Assembly (NCBI GenBank): GCA_022402565.1
Contig: JAKRSC010000031.1
Span: forward strand, 1 to 64,000
Direction: 5' to 3'
DNA from: Hydrotalea sp.
GTDB taxonomy: Bacteria; Bacteroidota; Bacteroidia; Chitinophagales; Chitinophagaceae
DNA length: 64,000 nucleotides
The position numbers and the translations under genes are program-made. The notes beneath the pieces are model-generated. The model did no database searches, was not told the DNA's origin, and saw nothing but the letters and a program-made list of their open reading frames with translations. This document shows, in pieces, positions 1 to 8,463 of this stretch (position 1 is its first letter; each line of letters starts with the position of its first letter).

Positions 1-4
1 TTAA

Positions 5-343
5 AAGCATTTTGTCATTTGTTTCTAAAAATTGCACTTATCGGTTGAACTCAGCTTACTTGAACCTTCCCACTTCAAACATTATCCTATTTCAGATAAA
101 GTTCTTACTTGGATTATTCAGCTAGCAAAAGACCTTATACCTGAAATTCAAATTGTTTGCATGGAGCAAAATGAATTATATCAAATCTTCCATCAAAACC
201 ACACAATATTCTTCAAAGAGCATCCTACAACAGTACATTATAAAGGCATTCAAGAAGAAAGAGCTTGGATGTTTCCAGAAGTAAAAGGTTACTTCAATAG
301 TTTTATGTCGTACTGGAAAAAATGTGAAAGGTATTTGCGTTAA
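5..343 (+). pseudogene. Unrecognised C-terminal fragment
   Basis: This reading frame is open from base 5, after an in-frame TAA at 2-4, to a TAA at 341-343. It has no ATG near its beginning: only TTG codons at 20 and 32, and the first Met is at 161. The product is rich in aromatic and charged residues, with a block YKGIQEERAWMFPEVKGYF followed by MSYWKKCERYL, which looks like a conserved protein end and not random sequence. I do not recognise the family. It may be the tail of a gene broken by a frameshift near the window edge, or a short gene with a TTG start. Confidence 0.35.
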
Positions 344-368
344 GAATTAACCTTGGTACATTCGCAGT

Positions 369-1469
369 ATGCTTATTACCAAAACTGAGATTTATAAGTT
401 TTCTATTCCCATGGTTCCTTTTACCATTGCAACAGGGACCATGCACTTTGCACAAAATACACTTATCAGAGTACATACTTCTGAAGGAATCATTGGAATT
501 GGAGAGTGTTCTGCATTTCCTATGATTGTTGGAGAAACCCAGAATACTTGTTTTGAAATGGCGAAAGAATTTGCTGGAATATGGAAAGGCAAATTGGCAT
601 TAGAAATAGATGATCGCTTACATGAACTTGACCTTTTTACAGCTGGCAATACAACCATAAAAAGTGCATTTGATATGGCACTTTATGACATTGCTGCCAA
701 GCACGCAAATCTTCCTCTTTATAAATTTCTTGGTGGATCAAAAAAAGAAATAGAAAGCGATTTAACAATAGGAATTGGTAGTCCAGATGAAATGGCTCAA
801 CAAGCCATTGACTTTCTACAAAGGAAGGTGCGCATTATCAAAATTAAACTTGGTAAAGCTCCCAAAGACGACATTGAAAGAATCAGAAAAATAAGAGAAG
901 CGGTAGGACCTGAAATTCGATTAAGGATTGATGCCAATCAAGGTTGGTCTTTTGACGATGCTGTGTTTGCATTAACTGAACTAGGCAAATACAACATTGA
1001 GTTTTGCGAACAGCCCATGCGCACTTATTTAGATTACAAGCTACCTGAATTATGTGCAGTATCGCCTATTCCGGTAATGGCCGATGAAAGCGCCTATAAT
1101 CACCGTCAAGCAGAACGACTCATTGAAAACAAAGCTTGTCATTCTATCAATATTAAGTTAGCAAAAAGCGGTGGCATACGCGAAGCAATTAGAATAGCCG
1201 ACCTTGCATCACAACACCATATTCCTTGCATGATGGGCGGTATGCTAGAAAGTCGCGTAGCGCTTACAGCAAAAGTTCACTTAGCAATGTCTCATGAAAA
1301 TATCCACTATTACGATCTTGATACATGTTTATTAGGCCATTTACAAGATCCAGTACAGGGGGGAGTTTTTTACTATAATGGAATGCACTTAGATTTTGAA
1401 GATATGCCAGGAATTGGTGTAGATGTTGATTCTAACTATTTACAAAATCTGGAACAAATTGTAATATAA
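369..1469 (+). CDS. Dipeptide epimerase (enolase superfamily)
   Basis: This 366-aa protein belongs to the muconate-lactonizing subgroup of the enolase superfamily and most resembles L-Ala-D/L-Glu epimerases, which invert the second residue of dipeptides released during murein recycling. An N-terminal capping domain (to about residue 120) is followed by the barrel. The KxK acid/base pair is K158/K160 in IIKIKLG. Metal ligands are D188 (RIDAN), E214 (CEQP) and D239 (ADES). The second catalytic lysine region is K263/K266 (NIKLAKSGG). D316/D318 (YYDLD) lie where this subgroup holds the dipeptide amino group. The length is typical. The substrate is inferred from the family. Confidence 0.88.
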   Translation: MLITKTEIYKFSIPMVPFTIATGTMHFAQNTLIRVHTSEGIIGIGECSAFPMIVGETQNTCFEMAKEFAGIWKGKLALEIDDRLHELDLFTAGNTTIKSAFDMALYDIAAKHANLPLYKFLGGSKKEIESDLTIGIGSPDEMAQQAIDFLQRKVRIIKIKLGKAPKDDIERIRKIREAVGPEIRLRIDANQGWSFDDAVFALTELGKYNIEFCEQPMRTYLDYKLPELCAVSPIPVMADESAYNHRQAERLIENKACHSINIKLAKSGGIREAIRIADLASQHHIPCMMGGMLESRVALTAKVHLAMSHENIHYYDLDTCLLGHLQDPVQGGVFYYNGMHLDFEDMPGIGVDVDSNYLQNLEQIVI

Positions 1470-1503
1470 CTGCATTTAACGTGGTCGCTCCTAGTCTCCA
1501 TCG

Positions 1504-1511
1504 TATCTTTG
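1504..1511 (+). promoter_or_regulatory. Promoter -7 box of thioesterase gene
   Basis: TATCTTTG matches the Bacteroidota sigma-A -7 consensus TAnnTTTG exactly and lies 16 bp before the ATG at 1527. No clear TTG -33 element is present; GTGG at 1481-1484 is at roughly the right distance. Confidence 0.5.
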
Positions 1512-1526
1512 CAACAAATTGAAGAT

Positions 1527-2054
1527 ATGGACGCTAAAAAAGCAAGTGAGACCTTAGTGGTAATGAACGAATTGGTACTTCCAAACGACACAAATACTTT
1601 TGGAAATTTAATGGGAGGCAGATTAATGTATTGGATGGATATAGCTGCAGGGATTGCATCTGGAAAGCATTGCAATGCGCCTAGCATGACTGCATCAGTT
1701 GATAATATTAGTTTCAAGAATCCAATCAAGTTGGGTAATGTTGTGCATATTGAAGCAAAAGTGTCAAGAGCATTCAATACTTCTATGGAAATTCATTTGA
1801 AAGTATGGGGTGAAGATTTGTTGCATCAATATAAATATGAAAGTAATGAAGCTTTCTATACATTCGTTGCACTAGACCCTAATGGTAAACCAAGAAAAGT
1901 TCCTGAGTTAATTCCTGAAACAGAAGAAGAAACTAGGCATTATCACGGTGCATTAAGAAGAAGACAGTTACGATTAATTTTAGCTGGAAAAATGAAGCCA
2001 GATGATGCAAATGAGCTAAAAGCAATTTTTGTTCCTGAAGAGAACAATCAATAA
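1527..2054 (+). CDS. Acyl-CoA thioesterase, hotdog fold
   Basis: This is a cytoplasmic acyl-CoA hydrolase of the YciA/BACH family. It has a single hotdog domain with the motif NDTNTFGNLMGGRLMYWMD at residues 19-37, in which N and D are the usual catalytic region, then ASVDNISFKNPIKLG. The open frame also contains a TTG at 1509, but that codon overlaps a promoter-like TATCTTTG at 1504-1511, so I place the start at ATG 1527. A charged tail after residue 125 is normal for Bacteroidota members. The stop codon directly abuts that of the convergent acyltransferase at 2055. Confidence 0.88.
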   Translation: MDAKKASETLVVMNELVLPNDTNTFGNLMGGRLMYWMDIAAGIASGKHCNAPSMTASVDNISFKNPIKLGNVVHIEAKVSRAFNTSMEIHLKVWGEDLLHQYKYESNEAFYTFVALDPNGKPRKVPELIPETEEETRHYHGALRRRQLRLILAGKMKPDDANELKAIFVPEENNQ

Positions 2055-2822
2055 TTATTTATCTATTCCTTCCATCAGGTGGTGCTTGCTACGCAGCATA
2101 AACTTTCTACTTTGCTCAATCGCATCCATCACCTGATCCAATATGCCTTCTACGGGTTGTGTGTAATCAATAACCATTGGTTCTTTAAAGCGAACTGTAA
2201 GTTGAGAGCCTGTTTTTTTGAATGAAAGGCCTTTCTTGTTAAATGCTCTCCAAAAGCCATTAATTACTACCGGAACAACAACTGGCTGATTGTTTTTTAT
2301 AATATGAGCCGTTCCTTTTCTACCCGGAGCAAAAGGCTTAGTAGTTCCTTGAGGAAAAGTGATGACCCAGCTTTTTCTCAAAGCTTCATCAATTTTCTGC
2401 GTGTCACTTTCATCTCTGTTCCTTTTTACATCAACACCCTCAGCACGCCAAGTTCGTTTAACTGTTAAAGCACCCGCCATTTTAAAAACACGACTAATCC
2501 AACTGCCATCCATTGTTTCTTTGGCAGCTACAAAATATACGTTTGTAAATGGATTTAGTAAATAGTAAGGAATACCCAACTTATTCTCTTTGCGCCACTT
2601 CACCGCACAGAAAATATGCAAGAAGGTGATTACGTCTGCAAAATAAGTTTGATGATTACTTACAAAAAGAACATTATTCTTAGGAAGGTCTTTCAAATGC
2701 TCTGTTCCTTCAATCTTTATTTTGTTGAACATAGTTAATCCCGGATAGGATGCGAGACCAACTAGTCCATAAATTACGGACCTTATTGGATTGGCAGATT
2801 TAATTTGTTCTACTACTTGCAT
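2055..2822 (-). CDS. Lysophospholipid acyltransferase (PlsC-like)
   Basis: This 255-aa membrane-associated acyltransferase belongs to the PlsC family, which transfers fatty acyl groups to 1-acylglycerol-3-phosphate or related lipids. The catalytic block is NHQTYFAD at residues 56-63, with five residues between H57 and D63, where the usual family motif has four. The acyl-acceptor block reads FPQGTTKPFAPGRKG near residue 155, with PQGT where PEGT is usual. A hydrophobic N-terminus (residues 13-32) could anchor it. Both changes may mark a subfamily and not inactivity. It is convergent with and directly abuts the thioesterase gene. Confidence 0.8.
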   Translation of the reverse strand: MQVVEQIKSANPIRSVIYGLVGLASYPGLTMFNKIKIEGTEHLKDLPKNNVLFVSNHQTYFADVITFLHIFCAVKWRKENKLGIPYYLLNPFTNVYFVAAKETMDGSWISRVFKMAGALTVKRTWRAEGVDVKRNRDESDTQKIDEALRKSWVITFPQGTTKPFAPGRKGTAHIIKNNQPVVVPVVINGFWRAFNKKGLSFKKTGSQLTVRFKEPMVIDYTQPVEGILDQVMDAIEQSRKFMLRSKHHLMEGIDK

Positions 2823-2937
2823 ACAGCTGGGGGCAATTGTTCGGTTGCAAAATAGGAAATATTAAATAATTGTTAATCCATTTATCGTTAAATTTCAGAT
2901 TATGTAATAGATTAATAACATGCATCCTCTTATAAAA

Positions 2938-3654
2938 ATGAAAAAATTAGCACTTATACTTGTTTTGGCAATATGCCAACTCGCTGCATTTGGCCAACAA
3001 ACACATGAATCCAGAACAATTCAAACATCAGGTAGGTCATTCAGAGAAGTTACCCCCAACCAAATTTTTGTCCAAATTGAACTCAGGGAGTACGAAAAGA
3101 AAAATGTTGGTAAAATAGACTTATCTAATATTCAACAGCAATTTTTGAAAGCTTGTAAAGGATTAGGTATTGCAGACAGCCTCATTTCGATTGTTTCATA
3201 TCAGGGTTATGATGGTGCAAATCCTTGGCTTCAAAAGAAGAAAAAGAAAGATCCAAGCTTGATGGCTGGAATACAGTACCAAGTTCAGCTTGAGAAAACC
3301 AGCCAGATTGATCAGTTGGTTCAGCTTTTAGATGATGAAGCAACACAGCAATTTTTTATTGCAAAAACTTCACATTCCGACATAGAAAAAATTAAGCTAG
3401 AAGTGCAAAAAGAAGCCCTTGTAGATGCAAAAAAGAACGCTAGTTGGATGTGCGAAGCAATTGGAGAAAAACTGGGTCATGCAATTACTATTTATAAACC
3501 TGTTGAAATAGGAGAAGGTTTTATAAGACCAATGGCTTCTAATATGATGCTAAAAGCTGATATGGCAGTATCTGAGTCAACTCAAAATGTACAAGCCGAC
3601 TATAAAAAAATTAAGATACAATATGAAGTAAATATTGTTTTTGCATTGCAATAA
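2938..3654 (+). CDS. SIMPL domain protein (DUF541)
   Basis: This is an exported protein of the SIMPL/DUF541 family, whose members resemble the E. coli periplasmic stress protein YggE; their molecular function is not settled. A signal peptide, MKKLALILVLAICQLAAFG, begins at the ATG at 2938. An alternative ATG 18 bp upstream (2920) would add six residues, and I prefer the internal one because it starts the peptide with basic residues. After the signal peptide comes the typical beginning IQTSGRSFREVTPNQIFVQIEL, with lysine-rich stretches in the middle and IKIQYEVNIVF at the end. The gene is transcribed alone, divergent from the acyltransferase. Confidence 0.8.
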   Translation: MKKLALILVLAICQLAAFGQQTHESRTIQTSGRSFREVTPNQIFVQIELREYEKKNVGKIDLSNIQQQFLKACKGLGIADSLISIVSYQGYDGANPWLQKKKKKDPSLMAGIQYQVQLEKTSQIDQLVQLLDDEATQQFFIAKTSHSDIEKIKLEVQKEALVDAKKNASWMCEAIGEKLGHAITIYKPVEIGEGFIRPMASNMMLKADMAVSESTQNVQADYKKIKIQYEVNIVFALQ

Positions 3655-3663
3655 CAATGGTAT

Positions 3664-3695
3664 TTGGCAAGGTGCAGTTTGGTGACTTATCTTTA
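3664..3695 (+). promoter_or_regulatory. Promoter of HAD phosphatase gene
   Basis: TTGG at 3664-3667 and TATCTTTA at 3688-3695 are 20 bp apart. They fit the Bacteroidota -33 TTG / -7 TAnnTTTG pattern with one mismatch in the last position. The ATG follows 16 bp later at 3712. Confidence 0.5.
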
Positions 3696-3711
3696 GCGCA
3701 AATAAGAAGTT

Positions 3712-4374
3712 ATGCGACTGAACACGGTCATTTTTGATATGGATGGCTTATTAATTGATAGTGAACCTCTGTGGGGTGAAGCTGCAGATGAAATTTTTCG
3801 TGAATATGGTGTACGCTTATCCGAAGAACAATATAAAACCACCACAGGATTAAGAACAAGAGAGTTTGTACATTGGTGGTTTACTTATTTTCAAATAGGC
3901 GATGAAGAACTAGCTAGAGCAGAAAAAAAAATAATAGATCTTGTTATTGATAAAGTGCAGATAAAAGGCTCTGTCATGCCTGGGGTAAAATACATCTTCG
4001 ATTTTTTCAAGAGAAAGGGCATGAAAATTGGGTTAGCTACTTCATCGCCACATGAACTTATAGAAGTTGTTACCAGTATGTGTGGCATAAGAAATGAACT
4101 TCAAGCTATTTCATCGGCGGAGGATATGGAATACGGGAAACCACACCCCATGGTATACTTAGATTGTGCTCAGAAACTAGGTACACATCCTACTCAGTGT
4201 GTTTGTTTTGAAGATTCATTTAACGGAATGATAGCTGCAAAAGCTGCCAGAATGAAATGTGTTGTAGTGCCCCATATTTCACAGTTAAAAGAAGATAGAT
4301 GGGCAGCTGCAGATTTAAAGTTGTCGTCTTTACAAAACTTTGGAGAGTTGCATTTTGATTTAATAAACAGATAA
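3712..4374 (+). CDS. HAD phosphatase, beta-PGM/HxpB-like
   Basis: This is a cytoplasmic HAD-superfamily hydrolase of 220 aa. The nucleophile motif is FDMDGLLIDSEPLW, with D9 and the acid/base D11. A helical cap (about residues 18-85) follows; motif II is LATSSP; the motif III lysine lies in EYGKPHP; motif IV is CVCFEDSFNG. The DGLLIDSEPLW signature is typical of sugar-phosphate phosphatases such as hexitol phosphatase HxpB and of beta-phosphoglucomutases. The missing mutase-specific features make a phosphatase more likely. The substrate cannot be read from sequence. Confidence 0.85.
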   Translation: MRLNTVIFDMDGLLIDSEPLWGEAADEIFREYGVRLSEEQYKTTTGLRTREFVHWWFTYFQIGDEELARAEKKIIDLVIDKVQIKGSVMPGVKYIFDFFKRKGMKIGLATSSPHELIEVVTSMCGIRNELQAISSAEDMEYGKPHPMVYLDCAQKLGTHPTQCVCFEDSFNGMIAAKAARMKCVVVPHISQLKEDRWAAADLKLSSLQNFGELHFDLINR

Positions 4375-4400
4375 AAAAATCCCTCGCATTTCTGCGAGGG
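4374..4400 (-). terminator. Intrinsic terminator of rpsA
   Basis: A perfect 8-bp stem, CCCTCGCA (4381-4388) with TGCGAGGG (4393-4400) and a TTTC loop, is followed on the minus strand by a T run (complement of 4374-4379). It lies 27 bp past the rpsA stop. On the plus strand no T run follows, so it mainly serves rpsA. Confidence 0.85.
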
Positions 4401-4427
4401 ATCAGCAAACTATACCTATGAAGGAAA

Positions 4428-6314
4428 TTATTTTCCTTCGCCTTCCTCAAGTTTAGCGCGGATATCTGCTAAAGCACCTAAATCACCCAAAGTTGCTTTT
4501 TCAACCTTGCTCTGAATGTTCTTCACAGCTTTCTTAGTTTTATCAGCATCTGAGCGTGCTTCTTTCTTAGCAGCTTCCTTCTCTTCTACTTTTGCTTGTT
4601 CCCACAAACGAGCGTGACTCAAAACAATTCTCTTTTCGTTGCGATCAAATTCAATCACCATGAAAGAAGCAGTTTCATCAGCGCCTACACTCTTACCATC
4701 TTCTTTTGCTAAGTGACGGTTAGGAGCAAATCCTTCTAATCCATAAGGCAATTGTACTACAGCACCCTTGTCATCTTTACGGATAACAGTGCCCTCGTGA
4801 ATTGAATTTAATGCAAAAGTTTCTTCAAGTGCATTCCAAGGATCTTCTTCAAGTTGCTTGTGTCCAAGTTGCAACTTTCTGTTTTCTTTGTCAATACCCA
4901 TGATAATGATATCAATCTTCTCACCAACTTTTACATAGTCAGAAGGATGGTTAAATCTCTTCAACCAGCTCAAGTCGCTGATGTGGATCATACCACCTAT
5001 ACCAGCTTCTAATTCAACAAATACACCGTAAGGAGTGATGTTCTTCACCAAACCTTCGTGCTTGCTGCTTTCTGGGAATTTGTTTTCAATAGTGCTCCAT
5101 GGATCTTCTGTCATTTGCTTGATAGAAAGACTCATTTTGCGGCTATCTTTATCTAAGGTTACAACTTTAGCTTCATGCTCATCATTCAACTTAAAGAATT
5201 CCTTCGCATTGATTGGAGTATTTGCCCAAGTAATTTCAGATACGTGTACTAGACCTTCAACACCAGGACTGATTTCAAGGAAAGCACCGTAATCTTCAAT
5301 ATTCACCACCTTACCTTTCACTACTGCACCTTCAGCTAAACCTTCAGGCAGCACATCCCAAGGATGTGGAGTTAATTGCTTTAAACCAAGGCTGATACGC
5401 TTCTTGTCGTCGTCGAAATCTAATACAACCACTTGTAATTTCTGATCCAACTTTACTACTTCGCTTGGATGAGAGATTCTTCCCCAAGAAATATCTGTGA
5501 TGTATAACAAACCATCCAAACCACCTAAGTCCATGAAAGCACCGAAGTCTGTGATGTTCTTCACAGTACCTTCCAATACCTGACCTTTTTCAAGTGTGCT
5601 AATGATTTGTGCGCGTTGAGCTTCAATATCGCTTTCAATAAGAGCTTTGTGAGATACTACTGCGTTCTTAATATTCTCGTTGATTTTAACAACTTTGAAC
5701 TCCATAGTCTTGTTAACAAACTGATCGTAATCTGTAACAGGCTTCACATCAATTTGAGAACCTGGCAAGAATGTTTCCATTCCAAATACATCTACAATCA
5801 AGCCACCTTTTGTTTTGCTGGTAACAGTACCGGTAACAACTTCACCAGTTTTGTGTACTTCAACAATTCTTTCCCAAGCACGTTGAGTACGAGCTTGCTT
5901 GCGGCTCAAATAAAGATGACCATTTCTGTCTTCTTTCTCAACCACCAATACTTCCACAACATCACCAAGTTTCAAACCTTGGTTATCGCGGAATTCGTTT
6001 AAGCTTACTAAACCATCGCTCTTGAAACCAATGTTTACAACAACGTCTGTTTTAGTTAAACCTACAACAGTACCATTCATGATAGTACCATCTTCAATAG
6101 AAACGAAAGTTGCTTCATACACTTTGTCGTACTTAGCTTTATCTGCTTCGTTGTAATGACTCACATTGCGCTTGTCAATGCTCCAATCAAAATCATCGTG
6201 AGCTGTTTCTATCTCCACAGGTGCAGTTGTTGTCGCTGTAACTGGTGCTGCTTCCTCAGAAGCTGCTGCCTGTTCCTGTGCATCAGCGTTTAATTGTTTG
6301 AAAAATAAATTCAT
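4428..6314 (-). CDS. rpsA: 30S ribosomal protein S1
   Basis: This 628-aa protein contains six S1/OB-fold repeats, recognisable by recurring blocks such as GTVVGLTKTDVVVNIGFKSDG, GTVKNITDFGAFMDLGGLDG, GKVVNIEDYGAFLEISPGVEG and GLVKNITPYGVFVELEAGIGG. S1 binds mRNA and brings it to the 30S subunit, which matters in a lineage with few Shine-Dalgarno sequences. An acidic, Ala/Glu-rich N-terminal extension (residues 8-45) precedes the first repeat. The C-terminus is a Lys/Glu-rich helix of about 70 residues. The promoter and leader are unusual and are listed separately. Confidence 0.97.
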   Translation of the reverse strand: MNLFFKQLNADAQEQAAASEEAAPVTATTTAPVEIETAHDDFDWSIDKRNVSHYNEADKAKYDKVYEATFVSIEDGTIMNGTVVGLTKTDVVVNIGFKSDGLVSLNEFRDNQGLKLGDVVEVLVVEKEDRNGHLYLSRKQARTQRAWERIVEVHKTGEVVTGTVTSKTKGGLIVDVFGMETFLPGSQIDVKPVTDYDQFVNKTMEFKVVKINENIKNAVVSHKALIESDIEAQRAQIISTLEKGQVLEGTVKNITDFGAFMDLGGLDGLLYITDISWGRISHPSEVVKLDQKLQVVVLDFDDDKKRISLGLKQLTPHPWDVLPEGLAEGAVVKGKVVNIEDYGAFLEISPGVEGLVHVSEITWANTPINAKEFFKLNDEHEAKVVTLDKDSRKMSLSIKQMTEDPWSTIENKFPESSKHEGLVKNITPYGVFVELEAGIGGMIHISDLSWLKRFNHPSDYVKVGEKIDIIIMGIDKENRKLQLGHKQLEEDPWNALEETFALNSIHEGTVIRKDDKGAVVQLPYGLEGFAPNRHLAKEDGKSVGADETASFMVIEFDRNEKRIVLSHARLWEQAKVEEKEAAKKEARSDADKTKKAVKNIQSKVEKATLGDLGALADIRAKLEEGEGK

Positions 6315-6321
6315 AAAAATA

Positions 6322-6353
6322 CCCCGTTGGTTTTATTCGGGGCTGCAAAATTA
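6322..6353 (-). promoter_or_regulatory. rpsA promoter box and leader hairpin
   Basis: On the minus strand TAATTTTG (6346-6353) is a perfect TAnnTTTG -7 box. Transcription starting 5-7 nt later would produce a leader that is almost entirely a hairpin: a CCCCG/CGGGG stem (6338-6342 with 6322-6326) with an 11-nt loop, then TATTTTT directly before the ATG at 6314. The hairpin plus U run resembles a terminator and could limit expression or start-site access. No -33 TTG is visible. Confidence 0.5.
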
Positions 6354-6409
6354 CTTGAAATCCGCGACTCTATTGCATTTCATTGAAACTTTTTGATTAA
6401 TTTGTTATT

Positions 6410-7237
6410 ATGAAACAAATCCCAGCCAAAATCTTAAGTAATTGCTTATCAGTTATTTACCAACCAAATAACAGAAAAATGGTTATAAGAGGATTTTGTG
6501 GCTTGATTTTATTATTAAATATGACATTCACCATTGCCCAAATATCACCAGATTACCTTGAAAAGCTTTCTATAGATTTTCTGAAAAGTGCCCGAAGAGA
6601 ACAAAGCACCCTGTCATTTATAACATCCCTATCTAAAGAGGGTATTGATTCCTCACTCATGAGTTTAGAGGATGAGCATGTAAAAGCTACCATTTGGATA
6701 AACCTATATAATGCATTTGTAATTGAGTTGTTGAAAAACAACAAATCATTGTATGATCATAGATCTAAGTTTTTTAAAAGCAAACTTATAAGAATTGGTA
6801 AACGAACACTTAGCTTAAATGATATTGAACATGGATTATTAAGAAAATCGTCTATTTGGTGGAGCCAAGGTTATTTAACTAAATTATTTCCAAGTTCATG
6901 GGAAAAGAAATCTAGGATGAGAAAAGTTGATTGGAGAATTCATTTTGCATTGAATTGCGGAGCTATAAGCTGTCCTCCTATAGCAGCTTATAACAGTTCT
7001 TCATTAAACCAACAGTTAAGGCTTGCTACAAAAAATTACTTACAACAATGCTCTATAAACACAAGCAAAAAAGAAATATGGATGCCAAAATTATTTTTTT
7101 GGTACAAAGGTGATTTTGGAGGCAAAAAAGGAATCATGCATATTCTGAAAGAATATAAAATAATTGATCAATCACATAAAGATTACAAAATCCGTTATTT
7201 AGATTATGATTGGACACTTACTTCATTAACTGAATGA
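6410..7237 (+). CDS. DUF547 family exported protein
   Basis: This is a 275-aa member of the DUF547 family, recognised by the core block WRIHFALNCGAISCPP near residue 180 with its conserved Cys residues, and by ATIWINLYNAFVIELL near residue 95. A hydrophobic stretch GFCGLILLLNMTFTIA at residues 28-43 looks like a signal peptide, so the Met at 6479 is an equally plausible start. The family's biochemical role is not known. The last 34 bp overlap the convergent flavoprotein gene. Confidence 0.8.
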   Translation: MKQIPAKILSNCLSVIYQPNNRKMVIRGFCGLILLLNMTFTIAQISPDYLEKLSIDFLKSARREQSTLSFITSLSKEGIDSSLMSLEDEHVKATIWINLYNAFVIELLKNNKSLYDHRSKFFKSKLIRIGKRTLSLNDIEHGLLRKSSIWWSQGYLTKLFPSSWEKKSRMRKVDWRIHFALNCGAISCPPIAAYNSSSLNQQLRLATKNYLQQCSINTSKKEIWMPKLFFWYKGDFGGKKGIMHILKEYKIIDQSHKDYKIRYLDYDWTLTSLTE

Positions 7238-8463
7238 GCAATAGACTTAGCTGCAATCCACCCGCTTGTCCATGCATGCTGAAAATTAAATCCGCCTGTT
7301 ACTCCATCAACATTAAGTATCTCACCAGCAAAATACAATCCCTCTATCTTTTTACTTTGCATTGTATTTACGTCAACTTCAGAGAGTGATATTCCCCCAG
7401 CTGTAACAAATTCTTCTTTAAAGGTTGTTTTGCCCGACACTTGTACTTCATATGCCAACAAAAACTTTGTCAACAATTTCTGTTGCTCACTTTGTAAAGT
7501 TGACCAGTTTTGATGTTCTTGAATGCCAGCAGATGCAACTAAAAACTGCCATAAGCGAATAGGCAAATTGAACATAGACTTAGCTGCAATCTTTTGTGTA
7601 CTATACTTGGCCCTTTGCTCACTCCATTGAGTACGTATATCTTGTTCATTATAATTGAAAGCATGAATCCAATTAATGGTAGCTTTAAACTCATACTTCA
7701 ATGCTGCTAATTCAGTAGCTCCCCATGCAGAGGCTTTTAAAACAGCAGGCCCACTCAATCCCCAATGTGTAATTAGTATGGGGCCTTCCTGCTTAATGTT
7801 TGTACCATGCACCTTAACCAACACATTTGGAACACTCACACCCATGAGTGAAGTAATGGGATGCTTAGGCAAATTGAATGTAAACAGCGAAGGCACTGGT
7901 GGTACAATGGTATGTCCTAAAGATTGCAACCAATCGAATTGTTGCAGCGATGGATAACCACCTACGGCTAAGCAAACATAATCGGCACTTAACTGTTCGC
8001 CATTTTGTAAACCCAACTGAAAACATGTATTCTTTTGAATGGATTGTACCCCCGCGTGATAACGGATTTCAATTTGAAGTCGATTTACTTCTCGCATCAA
8101 ACAATCAATAATGGTTTGTGATTGATTAGTGGAAGGAAACATTCTTCCATCAGCCTCTTCAACCAACGTTACTCCTCTATCTGCAAACCATTGTATAGTG
8201 TCTTTTGGAGAAAACCAATGAAGACTCTTTCTTAAAAAATTTTCTCCCCTAGGATATTTTTTAGATAGTGTTGGAATTTCAAAACAAGCATGAGTAACAT
8301 TACATCTTCCTCCACCGCTAATTTTTACTTTTTGTAAAATTTTTCCTGTCTTTTCTAGAATGATAACTCGAAGATTTTCTTGCAAAGAAGCTGCTTGTAT
8401 TGCGCAAAAGAAACCTGCTGCACCACCGCCTACAACGCATAAAACTTTCTTTGGATTAGGCAT
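7204..8463 (-). CDS. BaiN/HI0933-family flavoprotein
   Basis: This 419-aa FAD protein has the dinucleotide-binding glycine motif VVGGGAAGFFCAIQAA at residues 9-24, the family motif GGGRCNVTH near residue 50, a second FAD block GLYFAGEILNVDGVTGGFNFQ near the C-terminus, and TAGGISLSEVD. The family (YhiN/HI0933, BaiN, aminoacetone oxidase-like) consists of cytoplasmic flavin oxidoreductases with few defined substrates. Its start overlaps the map stop by 8 bp, which suggests co-transcription with map. It is convergent with and overlaps the DUF547 gene at its 3' end. Confidence 0.88.
   Translation of the reverse strand: MPNPKKVLCVVGGGAAGFFCAIQAASLQENLRVIILEKTGKILQKVKISGGGRCNVTHACFEIPTLSKKYPRGENFLRKSLHWFSPKDTIQWFADRGVTLVEEADGRMFPSTNQSQTIIDCLMREVNRLQIEIRYHAGVQSIQKNTCFQLGLQNGEQLSADYVCLAVGGYPSLQQFDWLQSLGHTIVPPVPSLFTFNLPKHPITSLMGVSVPNVLVKVHGTNIKQEGPILITHWGLSGPAVLKASAWGATELAALKYEFKATINWIHAFNYNEQDIRTQWSEQRAKYSTQKIAAKSMFNLPIRLWQFLVASAGIQEHQNWSTLQSEQQKLLTKFLLAYEVQVSGKTTFKEEFVTAGGISLSEVDVNTMQSKKIEGLYFAGEILNVDGVTGGFNFQHAWTSGWIAAKSIAHSVNEVSVQS

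Noticed and set aside
357-364. TACATTCG as promoter of the dipeptide epimerase gene
   Set aside because: It deviates from the consensus and ends only 4 bp before the ATG, so the evidence is too weak.
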